Source of the DNA: Nocardioides guangzhouensis
GTDB lineage: Bacteria > Actinomycetota > Actinomycetes > Propionibacteriales > Nocardioidaceae
Assembly: GCF_004519545.1 (NCBI RefSeq)
Contig: NZ_SDKM01000004.1
Span: forward strand, 1-64,000
Direction: 5' to 3'
DNA: 64,000 bases
Under the pieces are notes generated by a model. It saw nothing but the letters and a program-made list of their open reading frames with translations, had not been told where the DNA came from and made no database searches. The translations under genes were made by a program, and so were the position numbers. Below, in pieces: positions 43,082-51,857 of the stretch. Each line of letters starts with the position of its first letter. Position 1 is the first letter of the stretch.

Positions 43082-44440
43082 CTAGACCAGTGAACGCGTG
43101 GGCGTCCTCGTGCGCGCCCGCAGTCCGGTCGACGCGGCCGCACGCCGGTAGGCGGCGCGCGCCTCATCGGCGAGCCCGACCTGGTCGAGCAGGTCGGCCA
43201 GGTCGAACCAGAGCTGGGCCGCCCCACGGTCGGCGCCGATCGCCGACAGCACGAGGACGGCCTGCTGGTAGGCGCGCGCGGCCTGTGCCATGTCGCCCTC
43301 GGCGGCGTAGGTCTGCCCCTCGAGCGCGCGCGCCTCGGCCTCGGCCAGCGGAGCGTGGCCGTCGGAGATCGCGTGCACCTCGTTGGCCAGCTCCCGGCCG
43401 CCGACGAGGTCGCCGGCGAGGAAGCCTGCCCGGGCCAGGCCCAGCTGGGTCCAGGCACGGTCGACGGGCGCCGCACTGCTCCAGGCGAGCTCCTCGGCCG
43501 CCTTCTCGAGGTTCTCGCGCGCCTGCTCCACGGCCGGCGGGTCCAGTGCCAGCTGGAGGCGGCCGAGCTCCGTGCGGAGCCGGGCGAGGTTCCGGCTGTC
43601 CTGTCCCTCGCTGAGCAGCGCGAGCGCGCGCTCCGCAAGGGGGGCGGCATTGCCGATGTCCCCGCGGCGGGCCTGCATGGCGCTGGCGTTCCAGTACGCC
43701 GAGGCGCGCGCCGTCGGGGACCCGAGCTCCTCGGCCTTGGCGATGGCGGCACGGCAGATCCGCACCGCGTGCCCGGAGTCGCCACGCTCGAAGTAGGCGG
43801 CGGCGATGGTCACCGCGAGCTGCACCGCCTCGTCGCTGCTGTCGAGGCCGGACTCCGTGAGCTCGGCGAGGACGTGCTCGCCGGTGTCGATCGCGCGACC
43901 CAGGTCACCGGACTCCCGGTAGACGCGGCTGAGGGCAATGCCCGCCTTGACCCGCATCAGCCCGGAGACGGCGCCGCCGGCCACGAGGCTCTCGAGCTCC
44001 TCGATGGCGTCGTCGGTGTGCCCCAGCGCCTCGTGCGCCCGGGCGTTCAGGAACCGGGCGCGCACGTCCAGGCCGTCGACCGGTGCGGACTCCAGGCGCC
44101 CGAGGGCCTCCCCGACGCGGGTCGCTGCCTCGAGCGGCTCACCGGACTCGAGGGAGAGCTCGGCGTAGTCCAGGGTCAGGCGGATCTCGTCGACCTCACG
44201 CGGCGCCGGCTGGCCGAGGAGCTCCTCGACGGACACCTCGAGCCGGTGGGCGATCTCGTCGAGCACCTTGACCGTCGGGCGGCGCTGCCCGGACTCCATG
44301 CGGGACACGTAGGCGATGGACATGCCGCTACCGGCGACGTCCGACTGGGTCATCCCCCGGGACAGGCGAACCGCCCGCAGGCGGCGACCCAGCTCGGCGG
44401 GGTCGCATCGGTTGAGCACATCGATCTGGCGGGCGTCCAT
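43082..44440 (-). CDS. XRE-family regulator with TPR sensor domain (RRNPP-like architecture)
   Basis: 452 residues. An N-terminal HTH_3 domain (about 17-75: LGRRLRAVRLSRGMTQSDVAGSGMSIAYVSRMESGQRRP) is followed by tetratricopeptide-like helical repeats from about 90 to 440, rich in alanine and paired helices. This is the plan of Rgg/PlcR/Rap-like peptide receptors, though such actinobacterial proteins are mostly uncharacterised. The ATG at 44440 has CACAAT 6 nt upstream; a GTG six codons earlier is possible. TTTGACAA occurs about 40 bp upstream and also at the mini-peptide promoter. Confidence 0.85.
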   Translation of the reverse strand: MDARQIDVLNRCDPAELGRRLRAVRLSRGMTQSDVAGSGMSIAYVSRMESGQRRPTVKVLDEIAHRLEVSVEELLGQPAPREVDEIRLTLDYAELSLESGEPLEAATRVGEALGRLESAPVDGLDVRARFLNARAHEALGHTDDAIEELESLVAGGAVSGLMRVKAGIALSRVYRESGDLGRAIDTGEHVLAELTESGLDSSDEAVQLAVTIAAAYFERGDSGHAVRICRAAIAKAEELGSPTARASAYWNASAMQARRGDIGNAAPLAERALALLSEGQDSRNLARLRTELGRLQLALDPPAVEQARENLEKAAEELAWSSAAPVDRAWTQLGLARAGFLAGDLVGGRELANEVHAISDGHAPLAEAEARALEGQTYAAEGDMAQAARAYQQAVLVLSAIGADRGAAQLWFDLADLLDQVGLADEARAAYRRAAASTGLRARTRTPTRSLV

Positions 44441-44509
44441 GGGGTCATTGTGGAGCACGACCGGGAAGACGTGGCGAAACTTGTCAAATATCGCCCACAG
44501 AACTGCCCG

Positions 44510-45286
44510 TCAGGAGGGTTCGGTGGCCCCGCTGCGCGGGCCGTCGGCCGGCTCGTCGGTCGGCGTCGACCCGTCCTGGTCCTTCTGGTCGGGCTTCGGG
44601 GCCTTCGTGATCGTCCGCGACGTGGGGTTGACGATCCGGAACTGCTGGTCGGTCGGTTCGCCACCGAGGGCGGCGGCAACCACGTGGTACCAGCCGGCCT
44701 CGGCCCACCTGGCCTCCGCGACCTTGCACCCCTCGTTGGAGCGCCGGGCGGTCCAGCGCATCGAGACCTTCGCCGGCTTCGCGGCGCGTACGACGAGGTC
44801 GGTCGTCGGCAGCGACCGGCACTGCTGGCTCGTCCAGATCAGGTCCTTCCCGGAGTTGATCCTCACCGCGACGGTGCTCGGGGAGAACGAGAAGGTGCAG
44901 GCCGCCTCGTCGGTGAGGATCCGGAACGGGATCCGGATCGCGCTCCCGCCGGTCACCCGGTCGACGACCGGCTCGACGGTCAGGCCCTCGGTGGTGCAGG
45001 GCCCGCTCGGCTGGGCCAGCGGTGGCCTGGTGGGCCTGGCCTTCTTCGTCGTGCGTGGCGTGACCGGCGCGGTGGCGGTTGGCGGCACCGACGCCCGGGA
45101 GGTGGGCGTGCTCGCGCCGTGGTCCGCGGAGAGCCGCGCCGCGTCGGTCGAGCTGCCGTCGCTGCCGCCCCCGAGGAGGCGGGCAAGGCCGACCACGAGC
45201 AGGCACGCCACGCCGACCACGATGAGGCGGCGGATCCAGTACACCCGGGCGGGGAGCGGGCCGCGCGGACGGGTGACGGCGCTCAT
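44510..45286 (-). CDS. Membrane-anchored extracellular protein, function unknown
   Basis: 258 residues: a short basic cytoplasmic start, one membrane helix (about 18-38, WIRRLIVVGVACLLVVGLARLL), a Ser/Thr/Pro-rich linker (45-95), and a folded domain with four cysteines (PCTTEG, ACTFSFS, QQCRSLP, EGCKVAE). That domain has the beta-rich look of a DUF4232-type or immunoglobulin-like module. Leaderless start: TACGGT (45293-45298, minus strand) 6 nt from the ATG. It lies directly upstream of the XRE-TPR gene, 69 bp away in the same direction, so co-expression is possible. Confidence 0.72.
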   Translation of the reverse strand: MSAVTRPRGPLPARVYWIRRLIVVGVACLLVVGLARLLGGGSDGSSTDAARLSADHGASTPTSRASVPPTATAPVTPRTTKKARPTRPPLAQPSGPCTTEGLTVEPVVDRVTGGSAIRIPFRILTDEAACTFSFSPSTVAVRINSGKDLIWTSQQCRSLPTTDLVVRAAKPAKVSMRWTARRSNEGCKVAEARWAEAGWYHVVAAALGGEPTDQQFRIVNPTSRTITKAPKPDQKDQDGSTPTDEPADGPRSGATEPS

Positions 45287-45373
45287 GCGCACACCGTAGC
45301 CAGCGCCGACCCCCGGATCGGGGAGCGACACCGGACGGCGGCGGATTCCCTGTGCTCGCCTACGATCCAGCGC
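45287..45373. promoter_or_regulatory. Divergent leaderless promoters (unknown membrane protein / mutY)
   Basis: Minus strand: TACGGT at 45293-45298, 6 nt, ATG at 45286. Plus strand: TACGAT at 45361-45366, 7 nt, ATG at 45374. No Shine-Dalgarno sequence precedes either start. Confidence 0.65.
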
Positions 45374-46252
45374 ATGAGCGAGCTCCACGCGCCGGTCCTC
45401 GGGTGGTACGACGAGCACGCCCGCGACCTGCCCTGGCGCCGTACCTCGGCGAGCGCGTGGTCGGTGATGGTCTCCGAGTTCATGCTCCAGCAGACCCCGG
45501 TGAACCGCGTGCTGCCGGTGCACGAGGCCTGGCTGGAGCGCTGGCCGACGCCGGCCGCGCTGGCTGCCGACGAGCCCGGCGAGGCGGTGCGCGCCTGGGG
45601 CCGGCTGGGCTATCCGCGCCGGGCGCTGCGCCTGCATGCGGCAGCGTCGGCGATCGTCGCCGAGCACGGCGGCGAGGTGCCCGCCGACAAGGAGGCGCTG
45701 CTGGCGCTGCCGGGCGTCGGCGACTACACCGCCGCCGCGGTCGCGTCCTTCGCGTTCGGGCGGCGGCACGTCGTGCTCGACACCAACGTGCGCCGGGTGC
45801 TGGCCCGTACCGTCACCGGCGTCGAGCTCCCGGGCAGCTCGGTGACCCGCGCCGAGCGCGACCTCGCCACGTCGCTGCTGCCCGACGACGAGGCCACCGC
45901 GGCCACCTGGGCGGTGGCCGTGATGGAGCTGGGCGCGCTGGTGTGCACCGCCACCTCCCCGTCCTGCCACCGCTGCCCGGTCGCGGACCGGTGCGCCTGG
46001 CGGGCGGCCGGCCACCCGGCGTACGACGGGCCGGCGCGGAAGGTGCAGACGTACGCCGGCACCGACCGGCAGTGCCGCGGCCGGCTGCTCGGCGTGGTCC
46101 GGGACAGCGAGGGTGCGGTCCCGGGGACCCGGCTGCACGCGGCCTGGTCGGAGACCGCGCAGCGCGAGCGGGCGCTGGCCAGCCTCCTCGCCGACGGCCT
46201 GCTGGTCCGGGTCGAGACCGGCGAGGCGGAGCCCCGCTACGCCCTCCCCTGA
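45374..46252 (+). CDS. mutY: A/G-specific adenine glycosylase
   Basis: A 292-residue base-excision repair enzyme that removes adenine mispaired with 8-oxoguanine. The helix-hairpin-helix and catalytic Asp are in LPGVGDYTAAAVASFAFG and VLDTNVRRVLAR. The [4Fe-4S] cluster cysteines follow the C-X6-C-X2-C-X5-C pattern in CTATSPSCHRCPVADRC. The C-terminal NUDIX-like 8-oxoG recognition domain of E. coli MutY is reduced, as in M. tuberculosis. The start is fixed by a leaderless -10 box. Confidence 0.93.
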   Translation: MSELHAPVLGWYDEHARDLPWRRTSASAWSVMVSEFMLQQTPVNRVLPVHEAWLERWPTPAALAADEPGEAVRAWGRLGYPRRALRLHAAASAIVAEHGGEVPADKEALLALPGVGDYTAAAVASFAFGRRHVVLDTNVRRVLARTVTGVELPGSSVTRAERDLATSLLPDDEATAATWAVAVMELGALVCTATSPSCHRCPVADRCAWRAAGHPAYDGPARKVQTYAGTDRQCRGRLLGVVRDSEGAVPGTRLHAAWSETAQRERALASLLADGLLVRVETGEAEPRYALP

Positions 46253-46253
46253 C

Positions 46254-46327
46254 GCCGACCCGGCACAACATGTGCCGACTCACCACCAGAAACGCACGCC
46301 GACCCGGCACATCCTGTGCCGGGTCGG
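46254..46327. terminator. Duplicated hairpin, bidirectional terminator between mutY and clpC
   Basis: A perfect 13-bp stem CCGACCCGGCACA-TCC-TGTGCCGGGTCGG occupies 46299-46327. A second copy of its left arm with a truncated right arm (CCGACCCGGCACA-ACA-TGTGCCG) lies at 46255-46277, 44 bp upstream. The convergent mutY and clpC genes end on either side. Confidence 0.75.
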
Positions 46328-46355
46328 GGTGCTGGTGCGTCAGGTGACCGTCAGG

Positions 46356-48938
46356 TCACTCGTCGGTGCCGGGGGACTTCGGGACGTCCGTCGGGCCGGG
46401 CTCCTCGCCGTCCGCGGGCGCGTGGCCCTCGGTCGAGCCGAGCACGTCCGCGGCCTCGAGCGGCGGCAGGTCCGGCAGCGCGCCGACCTTCTGGCCCTTG
46501 AAGGTGAACGTCGCGCTCGGGCCCTCGCCCTCGACGTCGACGAGCACGATCTGGCCCGGGCCGACCTCGCCGTACAGCATCTTCTCGGCGAGGACGTCCT
46601 CCACCTCGCGCTGCACGGTCCGGCGCAGCGGGCGGGCGCCCAGCACCGGGTCGAAGCCGCGCTTGGCGAGCAGGTCCTTGGCGTTCTGCGTCAACTCCAG
46701 GGACATGTCGCGGTCCTTCAGGCGCAGCTCGACGGCGGCGATCATGTTGTCGACCATCGAGACGATCTGCTCCTGCGACAGCGGCGGGAACACGATGATC
46801 TCGTCGACACGGTTGAGGAACTCGGGACGGAAGTGCTGCTTGAGCTCCTCCGACACCTTGTTCTTCATCCGGTCGTAGGAACCCGCGGCGTCACCGGTCT
46901 GGTTGAAGCCGAGGTTGACGCCCTTGGCGATGTCCCGGGTGCCGAGGTTCGTGGTCATGATGATCACGGTGTTCTTGAAGTCGACGACGCGACCCTGCGA
47001 GTCGGTGAGGCGACCCTCCTCCAGGATCTGGAGGAGCGAGTTGAAGATGTCCGGGTGGGCCTTCTCCACCTCGTCGAAGAGCACGACGGAGAACGGCTTG
47101 CGGCGCACCTTCTCGGTGAGCTGGCCGCCCTCCTCGTAGCCGACGTAGCCGGGGGGCGAGCCGAACAGCCGCGACACGGTGTGCTTCTCGGAGAACTCCG
47201 ACATGTCGAGCTGGATCAGCGCGTCCTCGTCGCCGAAGAGGAACTCCGCGAGCGTCTTGGACAGCCAGGTCTTTCCGACGCCGGACGGGCCGGCGAAGAT
47301 GAACGAGCCGCCGGGACGCTTCGGGTCCTTCAGGCCGGCACGGGTACGGCGGATGGCCCGGCTGAGCGCCTTGACGGCCTCCTCCTGGCCGATGACCCGC
47401 TTGTGCAGCTCGTCCTCCATCTTGAGCAGCCGGGTCGACTCCTCCTCGGAGAGCTTCACGATCGGGATACCGGTCGCGACCGCGAGGACCTCGGCGATCA
47501 GCTCCTCGTCGACCTCGGCGACGACGTCCATGTCACCTGCGCGCCACTGCTTCTCGCGCTCGGCCTTCTTGAGCATGAGCTGCTTCTCCTCGTCACGGAG
47601 GGAGGCAGCGGCCTCGAAGTCCTGGCCGTCGATGGCGGCCTCCTTGCGGTGGCGCACCTCCGCGATCTTCTCGTCGAACTCGCGCAGGTCCGGCGGCGCC
47701 GTCATCCGGCGGATGCGCAGCCGCGACCCCGCCTCGTCGATGAGGTCGATCGCCTTGTCCGGCAGGAACCGGTCGGAGATGTAGCGGTCGGCCAGCGTGG
47801 CGGCCGAGACCAGGGCCTCGTCGGTGATGGTCACGCGGTGGTGCGCCTCGTAGCGGTCGCGCAGGCCCTTGAGCATCTCGATCGTGTGCGCGATCGACGG
47901 CTCGGCCACCTGGATCGGCTGGAAGCGGCGCTCGAGCGCGGCATCCTTCTCGAGGTACTTGCGGTACTCGTCGAGCGTGGTCGCGCCGATCGTCTGCAGC
48001 TCGCCGCGGGCCAGCATCGGCTTGAGGATCGAAGCCGCGTCGATCGCGCCCTCCGCAGCGCCGGCGCCGACGAGGGTGTGGATCTCGTCGATGAACAGCA
48101 CGATGTCGCCGCGGGTGCGGATCTCCTTGAGCACCTTCTTGAGACGCTCCTCGAAGTCACCACGGTAGCGGGAGCCCGCCACCAGGGCGCCGAGGTCGAG
48201 CGTGTAGATGTGCTTGTCCTTCAGCGTCTCGGGGACGTTGCCCTTGACGATGTCCTGGGCCAGGCCCTCGACGATCGTCGTCTTGCCGACGCCCGGCTCG
48301 CCGATGAGGACCGGGTTGTTCTTGGTACGGCGGGACAGGATCTGCATGACCCGCTCGATCTCCTGCTCACGCCCGATGACCGGGTCGAGCTTGCCCTCGC
48401 GTGCGGCCTGGGTCAGGTTGCGGCCGAACTGGTCGAGCACCAGCGAGGACGACGGGGCGTCGCCCTGGCTCGGGGCGCCGGCGGCGGCGCTCTCCTTGCC
48501 CTGGAAGCCCGACAGCAGCTGGATGACCTGCTGGCGCACGCGGTTGAGGTCGGCGCCGAGCTTCTGCAGGACCTGGGCGGCGACGCCCTCGCCCTCGCGG
48601 ATCAGCCCGAGCAGGATGTGCTCGGTGCCGATGTAGGAGTGGCCGAGCTGCAGCGCCTCGCGCAGGGACAGCTCGAGCACCTTCTTGGCGCGCGGGGTGA
48701 ACGGGATGTGGCCGCTGGGCGCCTGCTGGCCCTGGCCGATGATCTCCTCGACCTGGGCGCGCACCGCCTCGAGCGAGATGTCGAGGCTCTCCAGCGCCTT
48801 GGCCGCGACACCCTCGCCCTCGTGGATGAGGCCGAGCAGGATGTGCTCGGTCCCGATGTAGTTGTGGGAGAGCATGCGGGCCTCTTCCTGGGCCAGCACG
48901 ACCACCCGGCGGGCACGATCCGTGAACCGCTCGAACAT
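46356..48938 (-). CDS. clpC: ATP-dependent Clp protease ATP-binding subunit ClpC
   Basis: An 860-residue AAA+ unfoldase, full length. It has two N-terminal Clp_N repeats (about 1-145: [31 protein letters not shown] twice), the first ATPase domain with GEPGVGKT, a UVR/middle region (about 425-460), the second ATPase domain with GPSGVGKTW, and a C-terminal D2-small domain. It feeds substrates to ClpP1P2 and is the target of cyclomarin-type antibiotics in mycobacteria. The acidic, Pro-rich tail is normal for ClpC1. No clear ClgR box is visible upstream. Confidence 0.96.
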   Translation of the reverse strand: MFERFTDRARRVVVLAQEEARMLSHNYIGTEHILLGLIHEGEGVAAKALESLDISLEAVRAQVEEIIGQGQQAPSGHIPFTPRAKKVLELSLREALQLGHSYIGTEHILLGLIREGEGVAAQVLQKLGADLNRVRQQVIQLLSGFQGKESAAAGAPSQGDAPSSSLVLDQFGRNLTQAAREGKLDPVIGREQEIERVMQILSRRTKNNPVLIGEPGVGKTTIVEGLAQDIVKGNVPETLKDKHIYTLDLGALVAGSRYRGDFEERLKKVLKEIRTRGDIVLFIDEIHTLVGAGAAEGAIDAASILKPMLARGELQTIGATTLDEYRKYLEKDAALERRFQPIQVAEPSIAHTIEMLKGLRDRYEAHHRVTITDEALVSAATLADRYISDRFLPDKAIDLIDEAGSRLRIRRMTAPPDLREFDEKIAEVRHRKEAAIDGQDFEAAASLRDEEKQLMLKKAEREKQWRAGDMDVVAEVDEELIAEVLAVATGIPIVKLSEEESTRLLKMEDELHKRVIGQEEAVKALSRAIRRTRAGLKDPKRPGGSFIFAGPSGVGKTWLSKTLAEFLFGDEDALIQLDMSEFSEKHTVSRLFGSPPGYVGYEEGGQLTEKVRRKPFSVVLFDEVEKAHPDIFNSLLQILEEGRLTDSQGRVVDFKNTVIIMTTNLGTRDIAKGVNLGFNQTGDAAGSYDRMKNKVSEELKQHFRPEFLNRVDEIIVFPPLSQEQIVSMVDNMIAAVELRLKDRDMSLELTQNAKDLLAKRGFDPVLGARPLRRTVQREVEDVLAEKMLYGEVGPGQIVLVDVEGEGPSATFTFKGQKVGALPDLPPLEAADVLGSTEGHAPADGEEPGPTDVPKSPGTDE

Positions 48939-49123
48939 GTTCGCCTCGTTCCTCGAACTACTTGCAAAGATCCATGGGCAGCGCCGTCAGTTCGTACGGC
49001 GCGTACACGGTGTCAACTTGCCCCACAGCCTACGTGTTCCCCGCACCGGGCAAACCCCGTCCGCCCTCAGCGAACAGGCTACGGCCCGCCGGGCCGGCCC
49101 GGTCTCGTGAGTATGGTGACCGC

Positions 49124-49375
49124 GTGCGCTTACCCTTCTCCGGCCGACCCCAGCAGCACGAGGCGCCGGCACCCCTGCCTCCAGCGGCTCGCCGCCGGCT
49201 CAACCGGCTCGAGCGTGAGGTCGAGCAGCTCCGGGCCGACCTCCAGGAGCAGCGCAGCCTCGGGCTCAAGGTCGCCGAGATGTCCGACCTCGTCACCGAG
49301 CTGATCGGTGCGGCGGCGCGTGGTCCGGAGGAGTTCGACGCGGCGCTCTCCCGCTACCGGGACGAGCTGGAGTGA
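49124..49375 (+). CDS. Small coiled-coil protein, function unknown
   Basis: 83 residues. A proline-rich start (SGRPQQHEAPAPLPP) leads into a charged heptad region RRRLNRLEREVEQLRADLQEQRSL, a likely coiled coil, then a short helical tail. The start is a leaderless GTG: TATGGT at 49112-49117, then 6 nt. The stop overlaps the start of the LicD-methyltransferase gene (GTGA), so the two are co-translated and possibly partners. I do not recognise a family. Confidence 0.68.
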   Translation: MRLPFSGRPQQHEAPAPLPPAARRRLNRLEREVEQLRADLQEQRSLGLKVAEMSDLVTELIGAAARGPEEFDAALSRYRDELE

Positions 49376-50832
49376 CCGACCCGGCGGATCGTCACGGATT
49401 CCTGGTCCCCGCGGACTGGTCCGGACCGGTGGACGTCGAGTTCGACGGGATCCGGGTCCTGTCCTTCGACGCCTCCAGGTCGCCCGGCACCGACGAGGGA
49501 GGCGACCGGCGGTCGGAGTGGCCGGCGTCCCTTCGTCCCCACCTCACGGGGCGCACCGAGGTCACGTTCCGCGACCACGCCACGGGGGCGGAGCTCGGCA
49601 GGACCGAGGTGGCCTTCGACTCGTCCCCCGGTCGCACCACGGTGGTCGACGACGACGGCCGACCGCTCGCGATGACGAAGTGGGGACGCCTCACCCGCAC
49701 CTTCTCCGACGGCTCCGACCTGGGGACCCGGACCCTCGACGACCTCGACCGCTACTTCGCCGTCTGCGCGGAGCTGGGGGTCGACTCCTGCCTCGGCTAC
49801 GGCACCCTCCTGGGCGCCGTCCGCACCGGTCGGTTCATCGGGCACGACAACGACGCCGACGTGCTGCTCGTGAGCCACGGGACCTCCCCCGCCGCCGCCG
49901 CGGCCGACTCCCACCGCCTGCAGCGGGAGCTGCGTCGACGCGGTTGGGGCGTACGCCGCCAGAGCGCCGGTTTCCTCAACATCTGGGCCCCGGGTCGCAC
50001 GTACGACGATTGCTTCGACGTGTTCACGGCGTACTGCGTCGACGGCTGGGTGCTGGTCGATCGCTGGGTCCGTGGCCCGGGTGGCCCGGAGACGCTCGTC
50101 CCGTTCGGGACGATCAGCCTCGAGGGACGGACCTATCCCGCGCCGGCGGATCCCGAGACGGTGCTGGCCCTCACCTACGGGCCGCAGTGGCGCGTGCCGG
50201 ACCCCTCCTTCCGCTACCGCACCCCGCGGTCGACGCTGGACAGGTCGCGGACGTGGATGGGCATCCGGCAGTGGGGACCGGGGACGCGCGCGTGGGACGA
50301 CGAGCCGCCCGTGCCCGCTTCGTCGCCCGAAGAGCCGACCGCGTTCGCGGTCTGGTGCACGGACCGTCTCCGACCCGACGACCACGTGCTCGAGATGGGG
50401 TGCCGCTCGGGCGTGGACGGTGTCCATCTCGCCGGACGCTGCGGCTCGCTGCTCGGCTACGACCAGCTGCTCGACCACGTGGCGTACGCCCGGGCCCGGG
50501 CGGCGGACGTCGGCGCACCCGCCGAGTTCGTCCCCGCGTCGTTCCGCGACCGGCGCCACCTGGTCTCGCTCGGGGCCGACCTGGCCCGGCGGGCCCGCGA
50601 CTCCGGGGGGCGGGTCGCCTACTGCCGCCGCCTCCTCGAGCGCCTCGACCCGGCGGCCCGGGATGCCGTGTGGATGCAGACGCGCACGGCGCTCCGTCGA
50701 GGCGGCCGGATGTTCCTCGACGTCCCGGCTGACGACACATCCATCGTCGAGGAGGCGGTGGCGCACGGCGGGAAGATCCTGGTCAGCGTGGAGCAGGACG
50801 CCGGGCGGCGCTGGCTCGAGCTGGCCTGGTGA
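49372..50832 (+). CDS. Fusion of a LicD-like nucleotidyltransferase and a methyltransferase-like domain
   Basis: 486 residues. The middle part (about 120-215) carries the LicD/FKRP signature CLGYGTLLGAVRTGRFIGHDNDADVLL, with the acidic pair of a nucleotidyltransferase fold. LicD proteins transfer phosphocholine or other phospho-groups to cell-surface glycans. The C-terminal third (about 325-486) looks like a SAM-dependent methyltransferase, with VLEMGCRSGVDGVHLAG and RGGRMFLDVP, though motif I is not classical (MGCRSG). The N-terminal 110 residues are beta-rich and unknown. The gene is coupled to the coiled-coil protein upstream. A cell-envelope role is inferred. Confidence 0.7.
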   Translation: MTDPADRHGFLVPADWSGPVDVEFDGIRVLSFDASRSPGTDEGGDRRSEWPASLRPHLTGRTEVTFRDHATGAELGRTEVAFDSSPGRTTVVDDDGRPLAMTKWGRLTRTFSDGSDLGTRTLDDLDRYFAVCAELGVDSCLGYGTLLGAVRTGRFIGHDNDADVLLVSHGTSPAAAAADSHRLQRELRRRGWGVRRQSAGFLNIWAPGRTYDDCFDVFTAYCVDGWVLVDRWVRGPGGPETLVPFGTISLEGRTYPAPADPETVLALTYGPQWRVPDPSFRYRTPRSTLDRSRTWMGIRQWGPGTRAWDDEPPVPASSPEEPTAFAVWCTDRLRPDDHVLEMGCRSGVDGVHLAGRCGSLLGYDQLLDHVAYARARAADVGAPAEFVPASFRDRRHLVSLGADLARRARDSGGRVAYCRRLLERLDPAARDAVWMQTRTALRRGGRMFLDVPADDTSIVEEAVAHGGKILVSVEQDAGRRWLELAW

Positions 50833-50956
50833 CGAAAATGCGGCGGCGCCCCCAATAGCGCTCGCCCGCTAATGACCGACCCGGGATTTCCCGGTGGCCC
50901 GGGAGAAGCTCGACACGAAATTCGGAGCACCGTCCGGAAAAGGACAATGCCCCGAA

Positions 50957-51277
50957 TCAGTGCGCGGCGTCGTAGGCCTGGCGCACCTCGGCGGAGACCC
51001 GGCCCCGGTCCGGCACGTCGTGCCCGTTGGCACGAGCCCACTCGCGGATCTCGGCAGCCGTCGGGCCGGACGAGGCCGCCGCCTTGCGGGCACGGCGGGT
51101 GCCGCCGCTGCGCCGCGCGTGACCGACGTACGGCGCCAGCGCGTCCCGGAGGGCGGCAGCGTTCTTGTCGTTCAGGTCGATGTCGTACGTCGCCCCGTCG
51201 AGGCCGAAGCTGACCGTCTCGGTGGCATCCGAGCCGTCGATGTCGTCCACCAGGACGACGTGCACCCGCTGGGCCAT
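50957..51277 (-). CDS. lsr2: Lsr2 family nucleoid protein
   Basis: A 106-residue H-NS-like xenogeneic silencer. The N-terminal oligomerisation domain is AQRVHVVLVDDIDGSDATETVSFGLDGATYDIDLNDKNAAALRDAL. The C-terminal DNA-binding domain EIREWARANGHDVPDRGRVSAEVRQAYDAAH carries the RGR minor-groove motif. AGGAG lies 8 nt before the ATG at 51277, and the start region is an inverted repeat (GGAGATTCCTCC). The flanks are AT-richer than the rest of the window. It lies next to a giant surface-protein gene, a plausible silencing target. Confidence 0.93.
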   Translation of the reverse strand: MAQRVHVVLVDDIDGSDATETVSFGLDGATYDIDLNDKNAAALRDALAPYVGHARRSGGTRRARKAAASSGPTAAEIREWARANGHDVPDRGRVSAEVRQAYDAAH

Positions 51278-51374
51278 GGAGGAATCTCCTGTCAATGGTG
51301 GAATTGCTTCTCGCCCGGAATGCTAGACGGTGCCGACAATTCCGGATATCCGCTGCCGAAAATGGTCCAGAACG

Positions 51375-51857
51375 TCAGCCCGTGGTATTCACCCGGTCGA
51401 TCGCCACGAATATGCAGCTCGCCTTTTCGACGACCCGCGACACCGGGACCCGGGTCCGGAGCTCGGTCGCGCCACGCGCCGGCACCACGGCGGTCTCGAC
51501 CGCCGCCCGACCCACGACGTCGCCGTCGGTGCCGGCGATGCGCAGCGCGAGGCGGTAGCTCACCGGGTGGCCCGTCGGGTTCGTCGCGCGGGCCCGGACC
51601 CGCCAGTGCTGGCCGCCGTCCCGGCGGCAGGCCAGGGTCTCGACGTCCGGCCGGGCGGCCACGTCGTTCGCGATGTCGGCGCCGGCACCCTGCAGCACCG
51701 GGGCTGCCGCGGCCGGTGCGGTCGTCGCGTCCACGGTGCCGGGACTCCCGACCAGCGCGGCCAGGGCCACGGTGCCGGTGAGACCGGCGACCACCACGCC
51801 CGCCGCGACCCCGCTGGCGACGACCCCTCCGGGCCGCCGCACCGGAGCGCGCCTCAT
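51375..51857 (-). CDS. Secreted or membrane-anchored small protein coupled to the DUF11 surface protein
   Basis: 160 residues: a basic start, one hydrophobic segment (about 12-37, VVASGVAAGVVVAGLTGTVALAALVG), then an extracytoplasmic beta-rich domain of about 115 residues with two cysteines (LACRRDG and ASCIFVA). I do not recognise the family. The ATG overlaps the stop of the giant DUF11 gene by 4 bp, so the two are translated together. A role as an assembly partner is only inference. Confidence 0.7.
   Translation of the reverse strand: MRRAPVRRPGGVVASGVAAGVVVAGLTGTVALAALVGSPGTVDATTAPAAAAPVLQGAGADIANDVAARPDVETLACRRDGGQHWRVRARATNPTGHPVSYRLALRIAGTDGDVVGRAAVETAVVPARGATELRTRVPVSRVVEKASCIFVAIDRVNTTG

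Noticed and set aside
48939..49111. ClgR or HAIR operator upstream of clpC
   Set aside because: CG-rich half-sites occur near the start codon, but none has the right symmetry and spacing.
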